Below are positions 23,747 to 31,858 of a DNA stretch of 49,084 nt, piece after piece. Each line of letters starts with the position of its first letter. Positions within the stretch are counted from its first letter, which is position 1. Both the position numbers and the translations under genes were made by a program. The DNA comes from Gordonia rhizosphera NBRC 16068. GTDB lineage: Bacteria; Actinomycetota; Actinomycetes; Mycobacteriales; Mycobacteriaceae. Location of the stretch: the NCBI RefSeq assembly GCF_000298195.1, contig NZ_BAHC01000185.1, positions 1 through 49,084 of the forward strand. The letters run 5' to 3'. Under the pieces are notes generated by a model that worked only from the letters and a program-made list of their open reading frames with translations, was not told the DNA's origin and did no database searches.

Positions 23747-25078
23747 TCATAGCCCAGTCCCTGGAATCCACGAGGTGCCGGCCAGCGGGACCCGCGCCAT
23801 CGCGGCGGCCTCGATCGAGATCGCGACGAGGTCCTCCGGCTCGAGATGCTGCAGGTGAGCCTTCCCGCAGGCGCGGGCGATGGTCTGGGCCTCCATGGTC
23901 ATGACGCGCAGGAAGTTGGCCAGTCGGCGACCGCCCTCGACGGGGTCGAACCGTGCCGCGAGCTCGGGGTCCTGCGTGGTGATCCCGGCCGGGTCCCGAC
24001 CATCCTGGAAGTCATCGTAATAACCTGCGGCCGAGCCGATCTTCTCGTATTCGGCGGCGTGGCGCGGGTCGTTGTCGCCGAGCGCGATGAGCGCTGCACT
24101 CCCGATGGCCACAGCGTCGGCGCCGAGCGCCATCGCCTTCGCGACGTCGGCACCGTTGCGGATACCGCCCGAGACGATGAGCTGAACCTCCCGGTGCACA
24201 CCCAATTCCTGCAACGCCTGCACGGCCTGCGGGATGGCGGCCAACGTCGGGATTCCGACGTGCTCGATGAAGACGTCCTGGGTCGCCGCGGTGCCCCCCT
24301 GCATGCCGTCGACGACGACGACGTCGGCGCCGGAGTGCACGGCGAGCTTGACGTCGTAGTAGGTGCGGGTGGCACCGACCTTGACGTAGATCGGCTTCTC
24401 CCAGTCGGTGATCTCACGCAGTTCGTTGATCTTGATGGCGAGATCGTCGGGACCGGTCCAGTCCGGGTGCCGCGACGCGCTGCGCTGGTCGATGCCCTCG
24501 GGCAGTGTGCGCATGGCGGCGACGCGCTCGGAGATCTTCTGGCCCAGCAGCATTCCACCGCCGCCCGGCTTCGCGCCCTGCCCGAGCACCACCTCGATGG
24601 CGTCCGCGCGCCGCAGGTCGTCGGGATTCATACCGTAGCGCGACGGCAGGTACTGGTAGACGAGGTGCTTCGACTGCCCCCGCTCCTCCGGCGTCATTCC
24701 GCCGTCGCCGGTCGTGGTGGAGGTACCGACCTCCGACGCACCGCGGCCGAGGGCCTCCTTGGCGCGGCCGGACAGCGCACCGAAGCTCATGCCCGCAATG
24801 GTGACCGGGGTGTCCAGGTGCAGAGGGAATTTGGCATTGCGGGTGCCGAGCACGACATCGGTGCCGCAGCGCTCCCGGTACCCTTCGAGCGGGTAGCGGG
24901 ACATCGATGCGCCGAGGAAGAGAAGGTCGTCGAAGTGCGGAAGCTTACGCTTGGCGCCGCCACCGCGGATATCGTAGATCCCGGTGTCGGCAGCGCGCTG
25001 GATCGCGGCGATGGTGGTGCGGTCGAAGGTGGCGGACTCACGCAATCCGCGTTGTTCGACGCTCAGGTTGTCGGTCAT
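23747..25078 (-). CDS. glxD: FMN-binding glutamate-synthase-like protein (GlxD/MgsC)
   Basis: 443-residue protein of the FMN-binding domain of glutamate synthase (Glu_synthase family). Conserved blocks: IAGMSFGALSGRAKEALGRG, GDGGMTPEERGQSKH, QGAKPGGGGMLLGQKIS, IYVKVGATRTYYDVKLA, ADVVVVDGMQGGTAATQDVF and VSGGIRNGADVAKAMALGAD. With the amidotransferase and GXGXG proteins upstream it forms a split synthase equivalent to MgsABC, which makes N-methylglutamate from methylamine-derived amide and 2-oxoglutarate, or to GlxBCD. Ribosome site GGAG before ATG 25078. Last gene of its operon, after a 167-nt gap with an inverted repeat. Confidence 0.85.
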   Translation of the reverse strand: MTDNLSVEQRGLRESATFDRTTIAAIQRAADTGIYDIRGGGAKRKLPHFDDLLFLGASMSRYPLEGYRERCGTDVVLGTRNAKFPLHLDTPVTIAGMSFGALSGRAKEALGRGASEVGTSTTTGDGGMTPEERGQSKHLVYQYLPSRYGMNPDDLRRADAIEVVLGQGAKPGGGGMLLGQKISERVAAMRTLPEGIDQRSASRHPDWTGPDDLAIKINELREITDWEKPIYVKVGATRTYYDVKLAVHSGADVVVVDGMQGGTAATQDVFIEHVGIPTLAAIPQAVQALQELGVHREVQLIVSGGIRNGADVAKAMALGADAVAIGSAALIALGDNDPRHAAEYEKIGSAAGYYDDFQDGRDPAGITTQDPELAARFDPVEGGRRLANFLRVMTMEAQTIARACGKAHLQHLEPEDLVAISIEAAAMARVPLAGTSWIPGTGL

Positions 25079-25112
25079 GGTGTTCTCCGTGGGTCGTGGT
25101 TCGGTTTGTCGC

Positions 25113-25230
25113 AGTGGTGATCTCGATACGCCTCCGCCCCGCTGCGCTCGTAGGTGGCCACTCGATCAGCGGGAATGGACCCCCCGCTGGTCGAGTAGCC
25201 GCGACGAAGGAGCGGCGTATCGAGACCACT
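25113..25230. repeat. Long imperfect inverted repeat inside operon
   Basis: Two arms (25113-25173 and 25181-25230) are imperfect reverse complements around a 7-nt centre. The outer TCTCGATACGCC and the inner ACTCGA(C/T)CAGCGGG parts match best. It fills most of the gap between glxC and glxD. The sequence resembles the short mosaic intergenic repeats scattered in actinobacterial genomes; it may reduce or protect downstream message. Mobility is not shown. Confidence 0.75.
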
Positions 25231-25245
25231 CGACGCAAGCGAGGC

Positions 25246-25938
25246 TCAGTACGCAGCCGAGTTGTCGACGTGGAAGTGGTAGAGCTCGCGGGCCGAGCCG
25301 TAGCGCGTGTACGTGCGGGGGTCGTCGTCGCCGAAGCCCGCCGCCTTCAACAGTCCGGCGAGTTCCTCGAGGTGCTCGTCGCGCATCGGCTTGGCGATGC
25401 AGTCGGCCCCGAGCGAGCCCACGTCTCCGCGGACGTAGATCCGCGTCTCGTAGATCGAATCACCTAGTCCGTCACCGGCATTGCCGCGGACGACCAGCCG
25501 CCCGGCCTGCGCCATGAAGGCGCTGTTGTGGCCGACATTGCCTCCGACGACGATGTCGACGCCCTTCATCGAGATGCCACAGCGGGCGGCGGCGTCACCC
25601 TCGACGACCAGCAGTCCGCCGTGCGCGGTCGCACCCGCGGACTGCGACGCGTTGCCCTTGACGACCACGGTGCCGCTCATCATGTTCTCGGCGACACCGG
25701 TGCCGGCGTTGCCGTTGATGATGACCTCGGCCTGCTGGTTCATCCCCGCTGCGTAGTAGCCGACGTGTCCGTCGATGGTGATCTTCACCGGGGCGTTGAC
25801 CCCCGCGGCCACGCTATGCGCGCCGGACGGGTTCTCGATGAGGACCTCTCCCGAGATATCTCCGTGCAGAGCGGAATTGACCTCCCGCAGCGGCGTGGTG
25901 GCGAGATCGAATGTGTGATTGGGGTTCAGCGTGTCCAT
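25246..25938 (-). CDS. glxC: GXGXG-domain glutamate-synthase-like protein (GlxC/MgsB)
   Basis: 230-residue right-handed beta-helix protein equivalent to the C-terminal domain of the large glutamate synthase subunit. Repeated glycine-asparagine turns are evident (KITIDGHVGYYAAG, EVIINGNAGTGVAE, TVVVKGNASQSAGA, DIVVGGNVGHNSAF, RLVVRGNAGDGLGD). The domain is structural and organises the ammonia channel between partners. Start overlaps the end of glxB by 13 nt. Subunit of a split synthase with its neighbours. Confidence 0.87.
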   Translation of the reverse strand: MDTLNPNHTFDLATTPLREVNSALHGDISGEVLIENPSGAHSVAAGVNAPVKITIDGHVGYYAAGMNQQAEVIINGNAGTGVAENMMSGTVVVKGNASQSAGATAHGGLLVVEGDAAARCGISMKGVDIVVGGNVGHNSAFMAQAGRLVVRGNAGDGLGDSIYETRIYVRGDVGSLGADCIAKPMRDEHLEELAGLLKAAGFGDDDPRTYTRYGSARELYHFHVDNSAAY

Positions 25939-26831
25939 GCGTAGACCACCTCCGGCTCGGGTTCCCAGATACGGGCGTTCTCGACGCCGGGAAGGTGTGC
26001 CAGGGCGCGGTATTCGCTGGCCATGGCGACCCAGTCGTCGGTTTCGGCGATGACCGCCGGCTTGCAGGCGATGGCGTCACGCACCACCGCGAAGGAATCA
26101 CGATTCGACACGAGCAGGGTGTAGAAGCCGTCGAAGGTCGCGCACAGCTCCTTGAGCGCGGTCTCGATGTCCTTGCCCTGCGCGAGCTGGTGGGCGACGA
26201 AGCGGGCGCCCACCTCGGTGTCGTTCTGGCTGTCGAATTCGACTCCGACGGCACGTAGTTCGCGGCGTATCGTCGCGTGGTTGGAGAACGATCCGTTGTG
26301 CACCAGGCACTGTTCCGGTCCGACCGCGTACGGGTGGCAGCCCGACGGGGTCACTGCCGACTCGGTCGCCATCCTCGTATGGCCGACGCCCTGCCAGCCG
26401 CTCGCGCCGGCCAGTCCCCAGTTCTCGACGAGGTCGCGCGGTGCGCCGACGCCCTTGAGGACGGCGAGGTCCTCACCGAAGCCGGCGACGAGAGCCTGCG
26501 GGAAGACGCCCTTGGTCGCGGCGAGCAGTTCCTCAGCGGTGACCTGCGCGCTCAGCTGAAGGGTGTCGTCGACGAGCTGGGCGGCGACCTCACCGCCGAG
26601 GGCTCCGCTGACGGCCGCGGCGGCCTCGCCGAGACCCTCGACACCGATGCCGGTCTCGAGCAGCGAGACGCATCCGTGTCCGGCGGGCGACCAGGTGGGG
26701 TCACCGTAGACCGCGATGCCGGCCGAGTCGGCCCCCCGGTCCTGCATCTCGCCCAGCATGCCGCCGAGGAGTTCCCCGAGTCGGGGATAGAGTGCGGGGT
26801 TGCGCAGGTGCAACCCGACGATTCCACACAT
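25926..26831 (-). CDS. glxB: Class II glutamine amidotransferase (GlxB/MgsA)
   Basis: 301-residue Ntn-type amidotransferase. The catalytic Cys is residue 2 (MCGIVG) and is exposed after Met removal. GVGHTRMATESAV and LVHNGSFSNHATIR hold the conserved substrate-binding and oxyanion residues. It would release ammonia or an alkylamine from glutamine or a gamma-glutamylalkylamide and pass it to the FMN subunit. It follows the glutamine synthetase gene by 34 nt, so product of one is substrate for the other. Homologous to MgsA of the N-methylglutamate pathway and to GlxB. Confidence 0.86.
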   Translation of the reverse strand: MCGIVGLHLRNPALYPRLGELLGGMLGEMQDRGADSAGIAVYGDPTWSPAGHGCVSLLETGIGVEGLGEAAAAVSGALGGEVAAQLVDDTLQLSAQVTAEELLAATKGVFPQALVAGFGEDLAVLKGVGAPRDLVENWGLAGASGWQGVGHTRMATESAVTPSGCHPYAVGPEQCLVHNGSFSNHATIRRELRAVGVEFDSQNDTEVGARFVAHQLAQGKDIETALKELCATFDGFYTLLVSNRDSFAVVRDAIACKPAVIAETDDWVAMASEYRALAHLPGVENARIWEPEPEVVYAWTR

Positions 26832-26865
26832 GGTTCTTGGTTCCTGTTCTGTCGAGAAGGTCTGT

Positions 26866-28212
26866 CTAGAAAGCGGTCAGATAGCTGTCGATCTCCCACG
26901 GGGAGACCGCGGAGTGCCACGCGAAGAACTCTTCGCGCTTGAGGCGGGAGAAGTACTCCGACACGGCAGCGTTGCCCTGCGGCCACTCATCGGGCATCGC
27001 GGCGTCCAGCACGTCGACGACCACCGGATCGGCATCGAGGGACTCGACGGCGTGCAACAGGGTCAGCGGCAACGAGTCGATGTGTTCGGGGCATCCGCCG
27101 ATCGCCCCCGGATCGAGGCTGCGCTTGATCCCGTCCAGGCCTGCACCCAGTGCCGCGGCGATCGCCAGGTAGGGGTTGGCCGAGCCGTCGCCGCCGCGCA
27201 GTTCGACGCGCTGGTCGTCGGGAATGCGGACGTAGTGGGTGCGGTCGTTGCCCCCGTAGGTGGGACGACGCGGCGCCCACGATGCTCCCGACCGGGTCGC
27301 CGTGGCACCGGTCCGCTTGTACGAGTTGACCGTTGGGGCCATCAACGCCTGCAGGGCACCCGCGTGCTCGAGCACGCCGCCGACGAAGGCGTAGGCGGTC
27401 GGCGACAGGCCCAGTCCGCGCTCGTCCTCTCCGGGTGCACCGGGGAAGACGGGGGCGCCACCTGCGGTGAGCGACAGATGCAGGTGCAGTCCGGAGCCGG
27501 TGCGCTCGGCGAAGGGCTTCGGCATGAACGTGGCGATCATGCCCCGCTCGGCGGCGATGGTGGAGAGCAGGTAGCGCAGCGTGATGACGCGGTCGGCGGT
27601 GGTCAGCGCCTCGGCGTACTTGAAGTTCTGCTCGAACTGCCCGTTGCCGTCCTCGTGGTCGTTGGCGTAGTTGCCCCAGCCGAGCTGGTTCATCGCGGTG
27701 GACACCTCGGTCAGGTGCTCATACATCCGGGTGAGGCCCCGAACGTCGTAACAGGGCTGATCAGAATCGTCGGCGTCGTCGGCGGTGACCAACGAGCCGT
27801 CGGCGGCGCGCTTGAGCAGGAAGTACTCGACCTCGGCACCCACCCAGGGTTCGAAGCCGGCGTCGGCGGCCTTCGCGATGAGCGACTTGAGAATGTTGCG
27901 CGGGGCGAACGGCCACGGCTTGCCCTCCACGTAGGGGTCGCAGTGGACGATCGCGAGCCCCTCCTTGATGAACGGGATCGGAGTGAACGAGGCCGGGTCC
28001 GGGATGGCGATGAGGTCGGGGTCCTTGGGTTCCTGCCCGATGGCACCCACGGCGTACCCGGCGAAACCGACTCCGTCGGTGGCGAGTTCGTCGACGGCCT
28101 CGGCGGGCACCAGCTTGGCGCACGGCTTGCCCCGGAGGTCGACGAACAGAGCCAGGATGAAGGTGGTCCCGTTGGCCGCGCAGAGGTCGGCGAGGGTGTT
28201 GCGGTCGGTCAT
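26866..28212 (-). CDS. glnT: GlnT/GmaS-type glutamine synthetase (gamma-glutamylamide synthetase)
   Basis: 448-residue glutamine-synthetase-fold enzyme. Catalytic-site motifs: WVGAEVEYFLL (metal-binding Glu residues, about 124-132), HEDGNGQFEQNF (186-197), TGSGLHLHLSL (238-248), NSYKRTGA and RVELRGGDGSANPYL. HEDGNGQFEQNF replaces the usual GSI sequence and is characteristic of GlnT and gamma-glutamylmethylamide synthetase. It would use ATP to join glutamate with ammonia or a primary amine. Start at 28212 has GGAG upstream. Heads the operon glnT-glxB-glxC-glxD, with its own promoter and a palindrome shared with the upstream operon. Methylamine as substrate is an inference. Confidence 0.82.
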   Translation of the reverse strand: MTDRNTLADLCAANGTTFILALFVDLRGKPCAKLVPAEAVDELATDGVGFAGYAVGAIGQEPKDPDLIAIPDPASFTPIPFIKEGLAIVHCDPYVEGKPWPFAPRNILKSLIAKAADAGFEPWVGAEVEYFLLKRAADGSLVTADDADDSDQPCYDVRGLTRMYEHLTEVSTAMNQLGWGNYANDHEDGNGQFEQNFKYAEALTTADRVITLRYLLSTIAAERGMIATFMPKPFAERTGSGLHLHLSLTAGGAPVFPGAPGEDERGLGLSPTAYAFVGGVLEHAGALQALMAPTVNSYKRTGATATRSGASWAPRRPTYGGNDRTHYVRIPDDQRVELRGGDGSANPYLAIAAALGAGLDGIKRSLDPGAIGGCPEHIDSLPLTLLHAVESLDADPVVVDVLDAAMPDEWPQGNAAVSEYFSRLKREEFFAWHSAVSPWEIDSYLTAF

Positions 28213-28268
28213 TTGTTCTCCGATACGGTTACTGGTCGCGGTCGGCGTGTTTTCTGTTGTGAAACATT

Positions 28269-28285
28269 GTCTACAGCTAGTAGAC
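28269..28285. promoter_or_regulatory. GTCTAC-N5-GTAGAC operator of glnT operon
   Basis: Perfect 6-bp inverted repeat GTCTAC-AGCTA-GTAGAC, centred 65 nt before the glnT ATG. A site differing at one arm base occurs at 35474-35490 in front of the other amine operon, and TTG precedes and CC follows the palindrome at both sites. The form resembles sites of GntR/FCD or TetR regulators. No cognate regulator gene is in the window. Confidence 0.7.
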
Positions 28286-28386
28286 CTCCAAGATATTTCG
28301 AACGCGTTACATCGCGGTGATCCCCGCGTATCCAACTGCGCGGTGGATGCATGTCGCATATGGCCACTGACCTGCAGAAATGCCGA

Positions 28387-28420
28387 ATCGGGGGCCCACC
28401 GGCGACGGTGAACCCCCGAT
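28387..28420. terminator. Hairpin terminator after amt
   Basis: Outer stem ATCGGGGG (28387-28394) with CCCCCGAT (28413-28420) and an inner stem CACCG/CGGTG. It sits 16 nt past the amt stop, separating the upstream amine-oxidation transcript from the glnT transcript. Confidence 0.7.
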
Positions 28421-28435
28421 CGATGCACAGGATCG

Positions 28436-29785
28436 CTAGTGAGACGCCGTCACCGGCTCCGCGTGTCCGTGCGCGACAGACACCGCCCTCGGCGCCGGCG
28501 TCGTCGTCAGGCCCGGGGCATGCCCGACACCCGCGGCAGGGATCTCGTAGGCCGACTCGGCGTGGATAGTCGCGTCCAGGCCACCGACCTCGGTCTCCTC
28601 GTCGACGCGCAGACCGATGGTCTTGTCCAGGGCCTTGGCGATGAGCCAGGTCATCACGAACGAGAAGGTGCAGGTGATGACGATGCCCGCCAGTTCCCGC
28701 CAGAGGATGGCGATGTCTCCGCCGAACAGGATGCCCTCGATACCCGCCGGCGCCGCATCCGATGCGAACAGGACGATGCACAGGGTGCCGACGATGCCGC
28801 CGAGGCCGTGGACGGCGAAGGCATCGAGGGTGTCATCGACGGCGAATCGGGACTTGAAGCTGAGCGCGAACGCGACCACCCCGGCGGCGATGATGCCCAC
28901 GCCGAGCGCGCCGAGCGGGCTGACCGCGTTCGCCGACGGGGTGATGCCGACGAGGCCGGCGACCGCGCCGGTGATGACGCCCAGGGAGGTGACATGTCCT
29001 TCCCGCAGGCGCTCGATGGCGGCGAAGCCGATCATGCCGGCGCTGCCTGCGAGCAGCGTGTTGAGGACGACGTACTGGGTCAGGAAGTTGGCGCCGCCCG
29101 CGCAGCTGCCGTTGAAGCCGAACCAGCCGAACCAGAGGATGCCGCCGCCGAGCAGCGCCATCGGCACATTGTGCGGGCGTTCCATCCGCTTGCGGCGCGC
29201 CCCGAGCACCATGGCCAACGCCAGCGCCGCGACACCGGAATTCATGTGCACCGCGGTGCCACCGGCGAAGTCGTGGATACCGATGTCGTTCAACAGGAAT
29301 CCACCGCTGTAACCCTCACCATCGGCGGCGAAGACCCAGTGCGCGACGGGGAAGTAGACCAGCGTCAGCCAGATCGGCGCGAAGACCAGCCAGGCGGAGA
29401 ACTTCATGCGCCCGGCGGCACCGCTGGCCACGATGGCGACGGTGATGGCGGCGAACAGGATGAACCAGGCGGCGATGTAGAGCACCTGGATGCCGCCGGA
29501 TTCGTCGTCGGTCAGGTGGTTGCCGAGCCCGATGTAGTCGAGCGGGTTGCCGATCAGCCCCCAGTCGTTCACCGATGGTCCCGACACGAGCCCGTAGCCG
29601 AACAGGACGTAGAGCACGCTGGTGATGCCCAGCGTAACCATCACCATGGTCATCATGTTGAGGACGTTGCGTGCCCCCAGCATGCCGCCGTAGTAGAGGG
29701 CGAGGCCGGGAAACATGAGTAACACGAAGACAAATGCCGCAAGCATCCACGCCAGATCGGCGTGCGCGGCGAGAACCGTTTCCAT
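28436..29785 (-). CDS. amt: Ammonium transporter, Amt family
   Basis: 449-residue Amt/MEP/Rh channel with about 11 membrane helices. The conserved twin histidines of the pore are His180 (GGTAVHMNSG) and His326 (FAVHGLGG). The C-terminal cytoplasmic tail (about 400-449) is long, with GLRVDEETEVGGLD typical of GlnK-interacting Amt proteins. ATG at 29785 follows AAGGAA. It is the last gene of the N-demethylase operon, 58 nt after the DUF3445 gene, suggesting recovery of ammonium (or methylammonium) during amine use. Confidence 0.93.
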   Translation of the reverse strand: METVLAAHADLAWMLAAFVFVLLMFPGLALYYGGMLGARNVLNMMTMVMVTLGITSVLYVLFGYGLVSGPSVNDWGLIGNPLDYIGLGNHLTDDESGGIQVLYIAAWFILFAAITVAIVASGAAGRMKFSAWLVFAPIWLTLVYFPVAHWVFAADGEGYSGGFLLNDIGIHDFAGGTAVHMNSGVAALALAMVLGARRKRMERPHNVPMALLGGGILWFGWFGFNGSCAGGANFLTQYVVLNTLLAGSAGMIGFAAIERLREGHVTSLGVITGAVAGLVGITPSANAVSPLGALGVGIIAAGVVAFALSFKSRFAVDDTLDAFAVHGLGGIVGTLCIVLFASDAAPAGIEGILFGGDIAILWRELAGIVITCTFSFVMTWLIAKALDKTIGLRVDEETEVGGLDATIHAESAYEIPAAGVGHAPGLTTTPAPRAVSVAHGHAEPVTASH

Positions 29786-29843
29786 ATCAGTGTTCCTTGC
29801 GTTGGGTGACGGACAGCGTCGGATCGTCGGGTGGAGTTGGGCG

Positions 29844-30869
29844 TCAGTGCCCGCGGAGGTAGGCGACCACGTCGTCGCGGTAGTCGAAGAAGCCCTTGTA
29901 GGCGGCGATGGGTTCGGGCAGTGTCTCGATGACCGTCGCCAGCTGCTCGGCCCACTCCGGGATGGCTTTGACCTCGGCGAGCGAGGCCATGAAGGTGCGG
30001 ATGTTGAAGGTGACGGCACCCGTCATGGGCAGCCTGATGAAGTGTTCGAGTTCGATGCGCAGCCGGGAGCGCCCGAAGTCCTTGTCGGCGAGCATCGCCG
30101 GGATGTCGCCGGCCCACTCGGGCAGCTCCTCGAGGCTGACGTCGAGTTTGTGTGAATCCGACGCCGACAGCGTCCAGTTCACCCGCCGGTACACCTGATC
30201 GGCCGGGAGACGACGCAGGAACTGTTCGGCCCGCGCCACGACGCCGTCGCGGATCAATCCCGGTACCGGAGCATGGATCTCGTACATGTCCATGCCGACG
30301 TCGAAGGAGACCGACCAGGCCGCGGCGAAGGTGACCGCCCCGGCGTCGAAGTACAGCCGTCCGTCGCGTTCGGTGACCAGCAGCAGATCGTCGGGCACCT
30401 CACGGGCGAGGAAGTCCAGCGGCCCACGTGGCAGCGAATCGTCGTCGGCGAAGACGAAGAACTGATCGGTGCCGAGAAGGTCATTGCGCCAATGGAATCG
30501 GCCGTCCGGGTATTCGGTCAGCGTCATCACGTCCGGGTAGGAGGCGTCCAGGTCGCGCAGATAGTAGAGCAGTAGATCCCAGCACGCGAGTTCCATACCG
30601 TGCCGGACCTTCACACGATGCGGGTCGGCGTCGAGGATGCGACGACGGTCCGCCATGATCGTGGGATACTCGGCGCCGCCGAGGTCGACAAGGTGTCGGC
30701 CCCACTCGCCGCCGCGGGTACGGTGGGGTACCCGAGCGGGTTCGACGTTGACGCTGTAGGCGAACTCCTCGAGTTCGTCGGGGAACGGCCACGGCAGATT
30801 CGCGAGGTGATCGACCCGGCGGTCGAGATCGCCGGCCGCGGTGTTGATGTCTGATCCGGTGATGGTCAC
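29844..30869 (-). CDS. Haem-dependent N-demethylase-like protein (DUF3445), stand-alone
   Basis: 341-residue DUF3445 protein, the family of the alpha subunit of haem-dependent oxidative N-demethylase (PAS-like fold) acting on dimethylamine. Conserved core: FHWRNDLLGTDQFFVF (125-140), DGRLYFDAGAVTFAAAW (169-185), MDMYEIHAPVPG (193-204, His199 being a candidate haem ligand by conservation) and RVNWTLS. GTG start at 30869 overlaps the reductase stop by 4 nt. It is a distant paralogue of the DUF3445 half of the protein at 31855-33387. Exact amine is unknown. Confidence 0.83.
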   Translation of the reverse strand: MTITGSDINTAAGDLDRRVDHLANLPWPFPDELEEFAYSVNVEPARVPHRTRGGEWGRHLVDLGGAEYPTIMADRRRILDADPHRVKVRHGMELACWDLLLYYLRDLDASYPDVMTLTEYPDGRFHWRNDLLGTDQFFVFADDDSLPRGPLDFLAREVPDDLLLVTERDGRLYFDAGAVTFAAAWSVSFDVGMDMYEIHAPVPGLIRDGVVARAEQFLRRLPADQVYRRVNWTLSASDSHKLDVSLEELPEWAGDIPAMLADKDFGRSRLRIELEHFIRLPMTGAVTFNIRTFMASLAEVKAIPEWAEQLATVIETLPEPIAAYKGFFDYRDDVVAYLRGH

Positions 30870-31858
30870 AGATCCACCTCGATGTCCTGGCCGCGGGACA
30901 CACAGCAGAGCATGCTGTCTCCGGCGGCGCGCTCGTCGTCGGTCAATACGAAGTCGCGGTGTTGCACCGTGCCGCCCCGGACCGGGATGCGGCATTCACC
31001 GCACACTCCTTGGCGGCAGAGGTTGGGCACCGGTCTCCCGTGGTCGAGGAGCCGTTGCAGCAACGACACCCCGGCCGGCACATCGATCACCTCACCGGTG
31101 CTCGCCACCGTCGCTCGGAACGGCTCGCCGGGATCCTGTTCGGGAGCGGTGAAGCGTTCGAGATGAACTCGAGGCGAAGGCCATCCGGCGGTGGCCGCGA
31201 TCTCCTGGTAGGTCTCCAGCATGGGTGCGGGCCCGCACGCGTAGGCGTGCGTACCCAGCGGTTGGGCGCCGAAGCGTTCGGCCAACACCCATCGGGTGTC
31301 GTCGGGCCCGGAGACCTCGAAGAGTCCGATGCCGGGCGCCTCGGCCAGGTCGCGGAGCTCGGTCAGGTGGGCGGCGTGCCCGGCTCGGTAGGAATACACG
31401 ATGTCGGCGCTGCCGCCCCGTCGGGCGATGGCGCGGGCGTGGGACAGAATCGGGGTGACGCCGATGCCGCCGGCCACCAGCAGGGCGTGCCGCTGGTTCC
31501 AGACCGGGCCGAACATCGACCGCGGTCCCTCGACCTCGACCACGTCACCGCGGGAGATGTTGTCGTGCAGCCAGTCCGAGCCGCCACCGGCCCCGCGGCG
31601 CAGGACCGAGATGCCGTAGCTCGTCGGCAGGATGCCGTCGTCGACGAGCGAATAGGCATTACGGTGTTCCCCGGCGCCGACGATCACATGGCTGCCGGGC
31701 TGATACGGGGTCAGCGGTGCGCCGTCGACGGGCACGAACCGGAAATGGGTGATCTGACCGGTGAGCGCGGTGACCTCGACGACACGCATCTCCCGTGGCC
31801 CGGTCTCATACCCCGCGTGCAGGTGGGCCGTAGCGGGCCGGTCGACGATCGCGGTCAT
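30866..31858 (-). CDS. PDR/VanB-type ferredoxin reductase 1
   Basis: 330-residue flavin and iron-sulfur reductase. N-terminal flavin domain (about 20-120; HRNAYSLVDDG), NAD(P)H domain (about 120-235; LLVAGGIGVTPILSHARAIA and AYACGPAPML) and C-terminal plant-type [2Fe-2S] ferredoxin domain (about 240-330; NLCRQGVCGEC then CCVS). It would supply electrons from NAD(P)H to the haem N-demethylase. ATG at 31858 overlaps the previous stop (ATGA), keeping it coupled with the fused DUF3445 protein. Confidence 0.88.
   Translation of the reverse strand: MTAIVDRPATAHLHAGYETGPREMRVVEVTALTGQITHFRFVPVDGAPLTPYQPGSHVIVGAGEHRNAYSLVDDGILPTSYGISVLRRGAGGGSDWLHDNISRGDVVEVEGPRSMFGPVWNQRHALLVAGGIGVTPILSHARAIARRGGSADIVYSYRAGHAAHLTELRDLAEAPGIGLFEVSGPDDTRWVLAERFGAQPLGTHAYACGPAPMLETYQEIAATAGWPSPRVHLERFTAPEQDPGEPFRATVASTGEVIDVPAGVSLLQRLLDHGRPVPNLCRQGVCGECRIPVRGGTVQHRDFVLTDDERAAGDSMLCCVSRGQDIEVDL

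Noticed and set aside
26866..28212. Housekeeping glutamine synthetase GlnA
   Set aside because: The HEDGNGQFEQNF block and operon with glxBCD place it in the GlnT/GmaS group rather than the main GSI enzyme.
20849..28320. Long open frames antisense to the helicase-like gene and glnT
   Set aside because: These are by-products of high third-position GC; translations are low-complexity and show no domain, whereas the minus-strand proteins match known families.
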